From positions 1 to 39,714 of the forward strand of contig CAJONQ010000018.1 in NCBI GenBank assembly GCA_905235835.1: a stretch of 39,714 bases of DNA. The letters are read 5' to 3'. This document shows, one piece after another, positions 9,624 through 17,677 of the stretch. Position numbers and translations under genes: made by a program. Position 1 is the first letter of the stretch; every line of letters starts with the position of its first letter. A model generated the notes under the pieces. The model worked only from the letters and a program-made list of their open reading frames with translations, did not search any database and had not been told where the DNA came from. This stretch comes from an uncultured Prevotella sp. GTDB lineage: Bacteria; Bacteroidota; Bacteroidia; Bacteroidales; Bacteroidaceae.

Positions 9624-10144
9624 TATTCGTTCTCCTCCTTTCTTGCGATAACTAAGCCACCTATGATGCAGGCAAGCAGGAACAAGGAGATAAACTCAAA
9701 GGGAAGGATATACTGATACTTATCCGCACCCACAAGAGCCATACCAATCTTCTTCATCGGTATCTCCTCATCTGGTGTTGACATGGCAACATACATGAAC
9801 TTATTCTTCAATAATACTAAGATTACAACTGCGCAACCTATCAAACTTAACAAGCCCCCCCAGATTGCGCGAGATAATTTGATACGCTCAATGAGTCCCT
9901 GCAGTGTGCGCTTGCTAACTAACTGTATAGCGAAAACGAATATCATCGTAACGCCTCCGGCATAGACAGCAATCTGAGCTGCACCTAAATAGGTATAATC
10001 AAGCAGGAAGTAAAGGCCTGCCACACCTAAGAGCACAAACAACATGAAAGTTGCGGCTCGCATAATTCGCGTCGTCATCACACACATCAGCGCTGATCCA
10101 ATGATAACAACTGCGAGGATGCAAAACATAACTAAATTTGCCAT
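9623..10144 (-). CDS. nuoJ: complex I subunit J
   Basis: 173 residues with five predicted transmembrane helices. The conserved TM3 region appears as YTYLGAAQIAVYAGGVTMIFVFAIQL (positions about 50-75), which carries the flexible helix bulge of NuoJ. It starts 5 bp after nuoI and overlaps nuoK by one base. Normal for the family. Confidence 0.95.
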   Translation of the reverse strand: MANLVMFCILAVVIIGSALMCVMTTRIMRAATFMLFVLLGVAGLYFLLDYTYLGAAQIAVYAGGVTMIFVFAIQLVSKRTLQGLIERIKLSRAIWGGLLSLIGCAVVILVLLKNKFMYVAMSTPDEEIPMKKIGMALVGADKYQYILPFEFISLFLLACIIGGLVIARKEENE

Positions 10145-10149
10145 AGTCC

Positions 10150-10707
10150 TTACTTCGTTTTAGTATTAAACTTACCAATCGTAAAGTCGGCACCACCCTC
10201 TATCAGATTAGGCAGGGAACCGCCTTGATATACTTCCTTGTCAAGATGGAGTACCAACTTACTACGGTCAAACACCGCATTTTCAAAGTCATTCGTAAAC
10301 ACAATGGCATCGAAATTACATGCATTGGTACATAACTGACAGAACATACAGTCACCCAAATCGTAAAGATAGTCATCAAGTACCTTCTTTTTCTTTCCCG
10401 TCTCAGGATCCTCCTGCATATGGGAAACTATCTTAATAGTCCCATTAGGACATGACTTCTCACACAAGGTACATGCCGTACATTTATAAGAACCGTCCTC
10501 ATTACGCTTGAATACCAAACGTCCACGATGGCGTTTTGCAACATGCAGCGTTGTCTTGCGGTTCTCAGGATACTGCTCCGTTGACTTATTGGTAAAGAAA
10601 TCCTTGAAATACTCTTTCCAAGTAACTCCCATACCAGTAGTAAGGGTCTTCAGGGCATGTCCGATTTCTCCAAAATATGATTTATTATCTTCCATTTTAT
10701 CTTTCAT
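10150..10707 (-). CDS. nuoI: complex I subunit I, 2x[4Fe-4S] ferredoxin-type
   Basis: 185 residues. It carries clusters N6a and N6b in two ferredoxin motifs, CTACTLCEKSCPNG and CMFCQLCTNACNFDA. These relay electrons to NuoB. The N-terminal amphipathic stretch (FGEIGHALKTLTTGMGVTW) matches the membrane-contacting helix of NuoI. Either MKDK (10707) or MEDN (10695) may be the start. With NuoEFG absent, NuoI is the likely electron entry surface for a ferredoxin or flavodoxin donor; that is inference. Confidence 0.95.
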   Translation of the reverse strand: MKDKMEDNKSYFGEIGHALKTLTTGMGVTWKEYFKDFFTNKSTEQYPENRKTTLHVAKRHRGRLVFKRNEDGSYKCTACTLCEKSCPNGTIKIVSHMQEDPETGKKKKVLDDYLYDLGDCMFCQLCTNACNFDAIVFTNDFENAVFDRSKLVLHLDKEVYQGGSLPNLIEGGADFTIGKFNTKTK

Positions 10708-10710
10708 TTA

Positions 10711-10742
10711 TATAGTTACTATAGGTATTATAGTTACTATAG
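10711..10742. repeat. 18-bp tandem repeat of a near-palindrome spanning the nuoH stop codon
   Basis: TATAGTTACTATAG occurs at 10711-10724 and again at 10729-10742, an 18-bp period. Each copy is an interrupted palindrome (CTATA/TATAG around TTA or TAA). The second copy contains the nuoH TAG stop and the first fills the nuoH-nuoI gap just upstream of the nuoI start. It could be a small intercistronic hairpin pair; function unknown. Confidence 0.7.
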
Positions 10743-11822
10743 ATACCAACCTAAAGCCACTACAACAGTCATCAAAACAAGATTGATCAGTGATAGCGGC
10801 ATCAGATACTTCCACTCTAGTTTCAGAATCTGGTCAATACGCAGACGGGGGAATGTCCACTTAATCCACATCAATAACCATACCAAGAAGAATGCCTTAC
10901 CCATAAACCAGACTATACCTGGAATATAATTCATCACGGCATCAAATGCCTCAACGCCGATATTCAAAGGAGCCCAACCACCTAAGAATACTGTTGCGGC
11001 AATACCTGCAATGATAAAAAGGTTCAGGAATTCTGCCAGATAGAAGAAGCCGAAGCCCATACCAGAATATTCTGTATGGTGACCTGCCGTCAACTCACTC
11101 TCTGCCTCTGCCATATCAAACGGACCACGATTAGCCTCCGCATTTCCGGCAATCAAGAATATGAAGAAAGCAATAATCGCAGGAATATGCCCCTGGCAAA
11201 TCAACCATTTAAAAGGACCTGTCTGAGCCTCCACGATACCAGACATCTGCATGGTACCTGTCAGAATTACTGCAGTAATCAGACACAGACAAAGTGACAT
11301 CTCATAAGATATCATCTGTACAGCACTACGCATTGCCGATACCACAGAATACTTGTTATTAGAGCCCCATCCAGCGAGGAAGATACCTACCACTCCAATT
11401 GAGGAAATCGCGGTGAGCAGGAATACTCCCACATTAAAGTCAAGTACGGTAGCACCATTATTCCATGGAAGGAAGGAAAAAGCACCTACCGAGCCTATGA
11501 TAACCAACAAAGGGGCTACAGCATAAAGGAACTTATCGGCACGATCCACGAAGAAAATCTCCTTGATGAGCATCTTCAAAACATCGGCAAATACTTGTAA
11601 CAATCCCCAATAGCCTACTCGCATCGGACCTAAGCGACACTGGAAATAGGCACATACCTTACGCTCCATGAATATCAGTACAATGGCAATTAGCGCATAT
11701 CCCACAAGGATAGCCACACCTACCAATACGCACTCTATCAATATCGACAGAAAATCTCCCAGACCTAACGTGTCACGAAGGAGAGCGTCGAACCATTGTG
11801 TAACAATACTAAAATCAAACAT
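10737..11822 (-). CDS. nuoH: complex I subunit H
   Basis: 361 residues, the membrane subunit that joins the peripheral and membrane arms and forms part of the quinone channel. Landmarks are MERKVCAYFQCRLGPMRVG, the acidic quinone-site loop NRGPFDMAEAESELTAGHHT and EYSGMGFGFFYLAEF, and the C-terminal RLRIDQILKLEWKYLMPLSL. It follows nuoCD by 14 bp. Normal length. Confidence 0.96.
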   Translation of the reverse strand: MFDFSIVTQWFDALLRDTLGLGDFLSILIECVLVGVAILVGYALIAIVLIFMERKVCAYFQCRLGPMRVGYWGLLQVFADVLKMLIKEIFFVDRADKFLYAVAPLLVIIGSVGAFSFLPWNNGATVLDFNVGVFLLTAISSIGVVGIFLAGWGSNNKYSVVSAMRSAVQMISYEMSLCLCLITAVILTGTMQMSGIVEAQTGPFKWLICQGHIPAIIAFFIFLIAGNAEANRGPFDMAEAESELTAGHHTEYSGMGFGFFYLAEFLNLFIIAGIAATVFLGGWAPLNIGVEAFDAVMNYIPGIVWFMGKAFFLVWLLMWIKWTFPRLRIDQILKLEWKYLMPLSLINLVLMTVVVALGWYL

Positions 11823-11836
11823 AACTTTCTTCGCTT

Positions 11837-13450
11837 TTATCTGTCAATATCAGGAATTACCACATCAATAGCAGCACACGTTGCGATAAGGTCAGCAATC
11901 TTCTGACCACGTAACATCGGATCGAAGGCGCCAACTAACGAGAGCCCCATCGGACGCATCTTCATGCGGTATGGGCTCTTGTCACCACGAGAGTCAAGGT
12001 ATACACCAAACTCACCAGCCACACCCTCAACAGAGTAATACCACTGTCCCTCGGGCACTTTGATGATTGGTTTTTGTTTTACATAGAAGTCACCCTCTGG
12101 AATATTATCAATCAGTTGTTCTATGATGTTCAAACTCTGATACATCTCATTGATATGAACGAGATAACGTCCCATTGAGTCACAAGTGTCAAGAGTGCAT
12201 TGCTCCCACTCCACTCTGTCATACATATCGTATGGGTGGTTTTTACGAACATCGTTCTTCCAACCAGAGGCACGTCCAGCAGGACCTGTCACTGCATAGT
12301 TGATACAATCTTCGAGCGACATAGGACCACAATGTTCCAAACGATTATGGGTGATGACATTATCGCCAAACACATCCATATATTCCTGAATCATCGGACG
12401 CAGATACTTCACCAAATCCTTCACATTCTTCACGAAGTTCGGATCTATATCGTCCTGCAAGCCACCTATTCTATAATAATTCTGAATAAGTCTGCCACCT
12501 GTGGTTTCTTCCATGCAGTTCAGTACATGCTCACGATCTCGCATCCCATAGAGCATTGCCGTCAGCGCACCGAGATCCTGTCCTACACATGATGTATAGA
12601 GCAAGTGGGAGTCTAGACGCTGGAGTTCATCCATAATAGTACGGATGTACTTAATACGGTCTGTGAGTTCCACGCCCATACCTTCCTCAATAACACCTAC
12701 AAGGGCATGACGATGCTGCATGGCACCCAAATAATTCAGACGGTCTGTCAGTGCTAGTGTCTGGGGATAGCTCATACCTTCCCACATCTTCTCAATAGCA
12801 CGGTGAATATAGCCCAAATGAGGATATATGCGCTTAACGGTCTCACCGTCAAGAACAGTCTGCAAACGGAGGACACCGTGAGTTGCAGGGTGCTGGGGAC
12901 CTATATTAAGGACATAGTCATCAGTTCCGAAAAGTCTGTTCTGCTTAGACTGTAAATGACCATCTTTATCGATGTAATACTCTAAGCCGTAATCAGGCTC
13001 TTTATCATCCTCAAGTGTGTATTGATCATTGAACTCCCAATCTTTACGGAAGGGAAATCCCTTAAAATCACTGCGAAGGAACAACCGACGCATATCAGGA
13101 TGACCTATGAAGACAATTCCATAAAAGTCATAGACCTCACGCTCCAGCAAATCGGCGACACGCCAGATATTAGACACTGTTGGGATATATGGAATCGACT
13201 GTCCGTCTGTCTCACCAGTCCCGTTAGATGACATACCATCTCCGCATACCTGTGTCTTTGCAATCATTTTCACGGAGCAACGCTCATGGTTGACAGTGTT
13301 TTCTAAGATATAGATACAGCCAAGTCCTTCTTCCTGACCAAAGTCTTCACCAACAATCGTAACAAGATAGTCAAAACCTTTATTGTCCTTCAAGGCCTGC
13401 ATCTCAGAGGCGAACTTGTCGAAATCAAATGATAAGAACTCTAACTTCAT
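11837..13450 (-). CDS. nuoCD: complex I fused subunit C/D
   Basis: 537 residues. The N-terminal part (about 1-165) is NuoC, with VADLLEREVYDFYGIVFIGH and RLFLRSDFKGFPFRKDWEF. The C-terminal part (about 185-537) is the 49-kDa-like NuoD, with NIGPQHPATHGVLRL, HLGYIHRAIEKM and ALTDRLNYLGAM. This part provides one side of the quinone pocket. Fusion of C and D is found in several bacteria including E. coli. The start codon overlaps nuoB (ATGA, 13447-13450). No defect is visible. Confidence 0.96.
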   Translation of the reverse strand: MKLEFLSFDFDKFASEMQALKDNKGFDYLVTIVGEDFGQEEGLGCIYILENTVNHERCSVKMIAKTQVCGDGMSSNGTGETDGQSIPYIPTVSNIWRVADLLEREVYDFYGIVFIGHPDMRRLFLRSDFKGFPFRKDWEFNDQYTLEDDKEPDYGLEYYIDKDGHLQSKQNRLFGTDDYVLNIGPQHPATHGVLRLQTVLDGETVKRIYPHLGYIHRAIEKMWEGMSYPQTLALTDRLNYLGAMQHRHALVGVIEEGMGVELTDRIKYIRTIMDELQRLDSHLLYTSCVGQDLGALTAMLYGMRDREHVLNCMEETTGGRLIQNYYRIGGLQDDIDPNFVKNVKDLVKYLRPMIQEYMDVFGDNVITHNRLEHCGPMSLEDCINYAVTGPAGRASGWKNDVRKNHPYDMYDRVEWEQCTLDTCDSMGRYLVHINEMYQSLNIIEQLIDNIPEGDFYVKQKPIIKVPEGQWYYSVEGVAGEFGVYLDSRGDKSPYRMKMRPMGLSLVGAFDPMLRGQKIADLIATCAAIDVVIPDIDR

Positions 13451-14178
13451 ACGGCAGCCTCCTTTCCTTCTTCAACTTTGGCGTTCTTCAGTTCTTCCAC
13501 AAACTCCTGAGGAACATCAGTGACCACAATAGGATTACGACGGTTATCACCGAGCTTCTCACGGAATACCAGTTCCTCATTGGATACACCTAATGCTTTC
13601 TCCTCAGCTGTCTGCTTGTGATTAGCACCACCAAAAAATTTCTCGATCTTCACTTTACGCTGCAACTGCATCATTCCATACATGATAGCTTCTGGACGAG
13701 GAGGACATCCTGGGATAAACACATCGACTGGTACTATTTCCTCGATACCTTTCACGACATGATAACTCGACTTAAAGGGACCTCCACTAATTGCACAACC
13801 TCCAACAGCAATCACATACTTCGGTTCTGCCATCTCATCATACAGACGCTTCAGGGCTGGTGCCATCTTATGAGTGATAGTTCCAGCACACATTATCAGG
13901 TCTGCCTGACGGGGAGAGTTACGGGTCACCTCAAAACCAAAACGGGCAAAATCGTAACGAGCACATCCACATGCCATGAACTCAATACCACAACAAGAAG
14001 TAGCGAATGTTAATGACCACAAAGAGTTCGCACGTCCCCAGTTTATCAACTGGTCAAGTGTCCCTGTAACGACATTAACCCCACCCTCATGAAGCTCATT
14101 AACGATTTTCTCTAATGAGTTGTTATCATTCCACTCCTCGTATGGGATACTTTTGATGTGAGGTTTTCTTACTTCCAT
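13447..14178 (-). CDS. nuoB: complex I subunit B (cluster N2)
   Basis: 243 residues. The start at 14178 (MEVRKPHIKSIPYEEW) is chosen over the longer frame from 14289, which would run through most of nuoA. The N2 [4Fe-4S] ligands are visible as TSCCGIEFMACG, AVGGCAISGG and VPGCPPRPEAIMYGMMQLQ. The C-terminal tail (about 60 residues beyond the core) is long and charged. It overlaps nuoA by 10 bp and nuoCD by 4 bp, consistent with coupled translation. Confidence 0.95.
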   Translation of the reverse strand: MEVRKPHIKSIPYEEWNDNNSLEKIVNELHEGGVNVVTGTLDQLINWGRANSLWSLTFATSCCGIEFMACGCARYDFARFGFEVTRNSPRQADLIMCAGTITHKMAPALKRLYDEMAEPKYVIAVGGCAISGGPFKSSYHVVKGIEEIVPVDVFIPGCPPRPEAIMYGMMQLQRKVKIEKFFGGANHKQTAEEKALGVSNEELVFREKLGDNRRNPIVVTDVPQEFVEELKNAKVEEGKEAAV

Positions 14179-14519
14179 TCCAAATCTCCTTTCTTCCAGG
14201 CATAAGCAAGCCCGAACACTAATACAACCAAGAAGAAACCGATGCTCAGCAATGCTGCGGCACCAAACTCCTTTACGACGACTGCCCATGGATACAGAAA
14301 CATCGTCTCCACATCAAACATCAGGAACAAGATAGCGAAGAGATAGAACCCCACCGAAAACGGCAGCCAAGAACTGCCACGTGTGGGTATACCACTCTCA
14401 TACGGCTCACCTTTCACTTTCGCATAGGACCTTGGTCCTATCAACTTAGCAACGATATATGCCGCTACTACCAATGTAATAGCCGTCAAAATGACGGTAA
14501 TCAACAATGTAAAGTTCAT
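14169..14519 (-). CDS. nuoA: complex I subunit A
   Basis: 116 residues and three transmembrane helices; first gene of the operon. Landmarks are YESGIPTRGSSWLPFSVGFY and ILFLMFDVETMFLYPWAVV with the conserved acidic residues near the quinone channel. A -7 promoter element lies 42 bp upstream (14561-14568). Confidence 0.95.
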   Translation of the reverse strand: MNFTLLITVILTAITLVVAAYIVAKLIGPRSYAKVKGEPYESGIPTRGSSWLPFSVGFYLFAILFLMFDVETMFLYPWAVVVKEFGAAALLSIGFFLVVLVFGLAYAWKKGDLEWK

Positions 14520-14560
14520 AAAGTTTTATAATATTATATTTTATATTGCTTAAGCGACTG

Positions 14561-14568
14561 CAAAGTTA
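14561..14568 (-). promoter_or_regulatory. -7 element (TAACTTTG) for the nuo operon
   Basis: The minus strand reads TAACTTTGC, matching TAnnTTTG, about 42 bp upstream of nuoA. It lies between the terminator of the upstream small gene and nuoA, the expected place for the operon promoter. A TTTG at the usual -33 distance is not seen. Confidence 0.6.
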
Positions 14569-14620
14569 CAAAAAATATCGTAAAGAAAAAGTATAAATAT
14601 CAAAAACTTTATTCAAAAAT

Positions 14621-14653
14621 AAAAGCCGCTACCCGTAAGGGGCAACGGCTTTA
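14621..14653 (-). terminator. terminator after the small HTH gene
   Basis: AAAGCCG (14622-14628) pairs with CGGCTTT (14646-14652), with an inner CCC/GGG pairing around GTAA. On the minus strand the stem runs into TTTTATTTTT. It begins immediately after the stop of the HTH gene and insulates it from the nuo promoter. Confidence 0.8.
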
Positions 14654-14654
14654 A

Positions 14655-14867
14655 TTATTTACGTTTAGGAAATGCTTCTTCGGACAATTCCTTAAAGAAG
14701 TCGTACTCCAAAATTACGCTGATACGCATCAATAAACGTACGTCCAGACTTTTACGCTTAAAAATGTTATAAACATTCGTGCGCTCGCAAGGGATTTGCG
14801 TTGCCAACCAGGCAGCAGATTTTCCCTGCTTCCTTAGAATTTCTTCAATGTGCTTACCTATATTCAT
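14655..14867 (-). CDS. small helix-turn-helix DNA-binding protein
   Basis: 70 residues. The core (about residues 5-60) looks like a Cro/C1-type HTH: IEEILRKQGKSAAWLATQI (helices 1-2), ERTNVYNIFKRKSLDVRLL (recognition helix and helix 4) and LMRISVILEYDFFKELS. The C-terminus is basic (FPKRK). It is monocistronic, with its own -7 element (14912-14919) and terminator (14621-14653). Short stand-alone proteins of this type are common in Bacteroidota; the target is unknown. It is not obviously a regulator of either neighbouring operon. Confidence 0.75.
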   Translation of the reverse strand: MNIGKHIEEILRKQGKSAAWLATQIPCERTNVYNIFKRKSLDVRLLMRISVILEYDFFKELSEEAFPKRK

Positions 14868-14911
14868 CGGTCTTTGTCGGTGTTGGTTAATTTATTCTTA
14901 ACTTCCGTCGG

Positions 14912-14919
14912 CAAAGATA
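14912..14919 (-). promoter_or_regulatory. -7 element (TATCTTTG) for the small HTH gene
   Basis: The minus strand reads TATCTTTG, matching TAnnTTTG, 45 bp upstream of the ATG at 14867. No convincing -33 was found. The phosphatase stop lies only 55 bp further upstream with no terminator hairpin seen, so some read-through from the mannan operon is possible. Confidence 0.5.
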
Positions 14920-14973
14920 CGCAATAAATTCCAATATATCAGCACTTTATTGTAGAAATTGTTTTCGCAACAC

Positions 14974-16485
14974 TTAATCAAATACCAAAACGTCGCCTAT
15001 ACAGGCATTCGGTTGTTGAATATGTAGCAACGAACATATAGTAGGAGCGATGTCTGTGATATGCACTTCTTGTGGATGACTTCCATGAGGAACATGCCAT
15101 CCATAGAACAGCAATGGGATATGTGCGTCATAGGGATTCCACTCGCCATGGGTTGTACCAACAGGGGAAGACCATGGGCCAAACTCATAATAGCCCGGAG
15201 TCGGAACCACATAAATCTCTCCTCCCCTATGGTAATTATACCCTAACAGCATTCGATCTCGAATAACAGGAGGGATAGCTGATGTGGCAATCCTCTCACA
15301 ATCGACTACGAAAGAAAGATTCGGACTTTGCTGAAGATATTCAATGATTATCTCTTTTACACGTTGATAGTCGAGACCTTGTTGACGAATACCTTCTTTA
15401 TCTAAGAAGAAACGATAGTCAATGATACCCAATATTACAGATTTCGTATTCCCCAGCTTTGAAGCAACATATGCATCTAAATCTTTTCGTAATCCCTCTG
15501 ACAACCATTTCCCAGCATGTAACTTATGGTCTTCCATGAATTGTGAGTTCTGAGCTGCACCGTGATCGGCGGTCAAGAAAGCGATATAGTTTCCCTTTCC
15601 CACCTGTTCGTCCAGGGCATCAAAGAGACGAGCCAGTTCCTTGTCAAGTTCAAGATAAGCCTCATCAGTATGTTCCCCACGAGTACTCCATTTATGTCCG
15701 ATAACATCGGTATGTGAATAGCTGACACACAACATGTCTGTCTCATCACCCTGTCCCATCTTCTCACCCTTAACAGCAGCAATTGCCATATCAGTAATCA
15801 GAACACCTGTCAATGGTGACAGCCCTACATCATTACCAAGTTTCTTCAACTGCATATTCTTCGCCATAAGCTTATTAACATCCTTAACCCACTGAGGAAG
15901 TTCTTTCATATAATAAGTACTCGTGACAAACTGTCCATTTTTCAGGTCCATCCAATATGCAGCGTTGGCAGAACGACCTGCAGGTAAGATCGCTGCGCGA
16001 TCTTTGTAGGATACACCTATTACCTTTGAATGAAAATTCGTGTGAAGACGTAACTGGTCACCAATCGTAGTGGCAAGCAGGTTTCTGGGAGACATTTTCC
16101 CTACGTTCTTATTATCTGTCCCTACAGTCTGCACCATACTATCATCACAACAATAAGTAGGCATTCCATCCATAAAGAAGGTATTTCCACAAATACCATG
16201 GAAAGCAGGTGTAGTACCTGTATAAGCACTGGTATGCCCTATCGCTGTCACGGTTGGGATATAGTTTATCAGACAGTTATCAAAGCTATACCCTTCATCT
16301 ATCATCCTACGGAATCCCTTACGCGTGTACCTATTATAATATAAAGATAGATAATCCCAGCGCATCTGGTCAACCACAATACCTACCACCAGTTTGGGTT
16401 TCTCACCAAATTGGGGACGGTTATCAGTAGCAAATGCCGTTAATGCCACTCCTAACAAACACAGAACAAAGAATACTTTTCTCAT
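14974..16485 (-). CDS. PafA-like alkaline phosphatase / type I phosphodiesterase superfamily
   Basis: 503 residues with a signal peptide (MRKVFFVLCLLGVALTAFAT), so periplasmic. It shows the PafA-type monoesterase active site: metal-ligand Asp39 (GIVVDQMRWD), nucleophile Thr80 (IPTVTAIGHTS), Asn101 (CGNTFF) and the Lys161/Arg163 pair in YKDRAAILPAGR. Metal motifs HTDVIGHKW and LTADHGAAQNS and the late His in GTTHGEWNPYD are also present. It starts 3 bp after the epimerase, so it is the last gene of the mannan operon. A phosphatase is not part of the known mannobiose pathway, so its substrate in this context is unclear; inclusion may be for phosphate scavenging or a phosphorylated glycan. Confidence 0.88.
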   Translation of the reverse strand: MRKVFFVLCLLGVALTAFATDNRPQFGEKPKLVVGIVVDQMRWDYLSLYYNRYTRKGFRRMIDEGYSFDNCLINYIPTVTAIGHTSAYTGTTPAFHGICGNTFFMDGMPTYCCDDSMVQTVGTDNKNVGKMSPRNLLATTIGDQLRLHTNFHSKVIGVSYKDRAAILPAGRSANAAYWMDLKNGQFVTSTYYMKELPQWVKDVNKLMAKNMQLKKLGNDVGLSPLTGVLITDMAIAAVKGEKMGQGDETDMLCVSYSHTDVIGHKWSTRGEHTDEAYLELDKELARLFDALDEQVGKGNYIAFLTADHGAAQNSQFMEDHKLHAGKWLSEGLRKDLDAYVASKLGNTKSVILGIIDYRFFLDKEGIRQQGLDYQRVKEIIIEYLQQSPNLSFVVDCERIATSAIPPVIRDRMLLGYNYHRGGEIYVVPTPGYYEFGPWSSPVGTTHGEWNPYDAHIPLLFYGWHVPHGSHPQEVHITDIAPTICSLLHIQQPNACIGDVLVFD

Positions 16486-16488
16486 ATT

Positions 16489-17676
16489 TTATAACTCCCT
16501 TTCTATAATTTCCAAACACATTCGACTATTATGATAAGGACACTTCCAGAAGCCAGCCTTGTCATCTACCGTATTCAGGGTGCCATCAGGATGGCGACTC
16601 CAATGCCACTCACCGTTCTCCCAGTCTATCAAGTTGTCTTTGATATACTGCCAACAGCGGATGCCGTGCTGAAGTGCCTCCTCATCACCGAAGTGCTGAT
16701 AGATATTCATCCAGCCTACAACGTTCTCCGCCTGTACCCACCAGTGCAGGTCATCATCCACATGACCTGTATCGAGATTAGCCTCGTGAATCATCGAGCC
16801 ATCAGAACGTAAGCCCTTCTCCGAAGCTTTGGCTACCATACGGACAACCGTCTCCATCTTGGAAAGAACCTCTTGGTCACCCAATACCAATGCAGCTTCA
16901 TGCATCAACCACGAACACTCAATGTCATGACCATAGCTCTCCAACTGTCCTGCGCCACGTGTCCAGTCATTCTCGAAGAACAGGTCCAGATGATGCGTCT
17001 CAGGATTCAGAATATGATCCGTGAAGATATTGATGATGTTACGCAATGCTTTCTCCACTTTTGGAGCCTTACAGATACGATAAAGGTTAGCATAAGGCTC
17101 TATAATATGCAGGTGTGTGTTCTGTGACTTTGGGAAGTTGGCATCTAACTCCGACAGACGCATGTCTGCTATTGGTTGCCAGTCACGGGTCTTAGCCTCA
17201 ATATAACCATTGTAGATAGGATCCAAGGCATGTTCCTCAATACAGTCGAAGAGTTGCAGGGAGCAATCTAACGCTTCCTGATCACCCGTAGCACGGGCAT
17301 ATTCAGACATACCATACAATGCGAAGCCAATAGCATAGAACTGCTTACGTGTGTTTAATGGGTTCCCTTTATCATCCAGACTCCAATAGACACCACCATA
17401 CTCTTTGTCCAGGAAATGTTCCATGAAATACTCCTTGGCATAGGTTGCCATCTTCAAGTATTCTGGATTACCCAATACCCGATAAGCAGCAGAGAATGAC
17501 CATAGGATACGGGCATTGAGGATAGCACCCTTCTCTGCATCTTTATGCAACACCCCTTGTCCATCAATTCTTCCATAGAAACCGCCATTCTCACGGTCTA
17601 CCATCTTATCCATCCAAAAGCGCAGGATATTGTTTTCCGCAACATCCCGCATCTCTTTCTTCATGATTTCTATCAT
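16489..17676 (-). CDS. cellobiose 2-epimerase (mannobiose to mannosylglucose)
   Basis: 395 residues in the AGE/cellobiose 2-epimerase family, cytoplasmic (no signal). It converts beta-1,4-mannobiose to 4-O-beta-D-mannosyl-D-glucose, feeding the GH130 phosphorylase encoded two genes upstream. Motifs are ENGGFYGRID, EYGGVYWSLDD, NTHLHIIEPYANLYR (catalytic His/Glu region), GHDIECSWLMHEAA, DLHWWVQAENVVGWMN and GEWHWSRHPDG. The start at ATG 17676, one base after the transporter TGA, is preferred; a GTG at 17694 would overlap the transporter. Family plus neighbours make the pathway role strong, though N-acylglucosamine epimerase homology is the generic label. Confidence 0.92.
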   Translation of the reverse strand: MIEIMKKEMRDVAENNILRFWMDKMVDRENGGFYGRIDGQGVLHKDAEKGAILNARILWSFSAAYRVLGNPEYLKMATYAKEYFMEHFLDKEYGGVYWSLDDKGNPLNTRKQFYAIGFALYGMSEYARATGDQEALDCSLQLFDCIEEHALDPIYNGYIEAKTRDWQPIADMRLSELDANFPKSQNTHLHIIEPYANLYRICKAPKVEKALRNIINIFTDHILNPETHHLDLFFENDWTRGAGQLESYGHDIECSWLMHEAALVLGDQEVLSKMETVVRMVAKASEKGLRSDGSMIHEANLDTGHVDDDLHWWVQAENVVGWMNIYQHFGDEEALQHGIRCWQYIKDNLIDWENGEWHWSRHPDGTLNTVDDKAGFWKCPYHNSRMCLEIIEREL

Positions 17677-17677
17677 A

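Noticed and set aside
13447..14289. Longer NuoB starting at 14289
   Set aside because: The extra N-terminus is an out-of-frame translation of nuoA and has no NuoB similarity; ATG 14178 fits the family and gives the usual short overlap.
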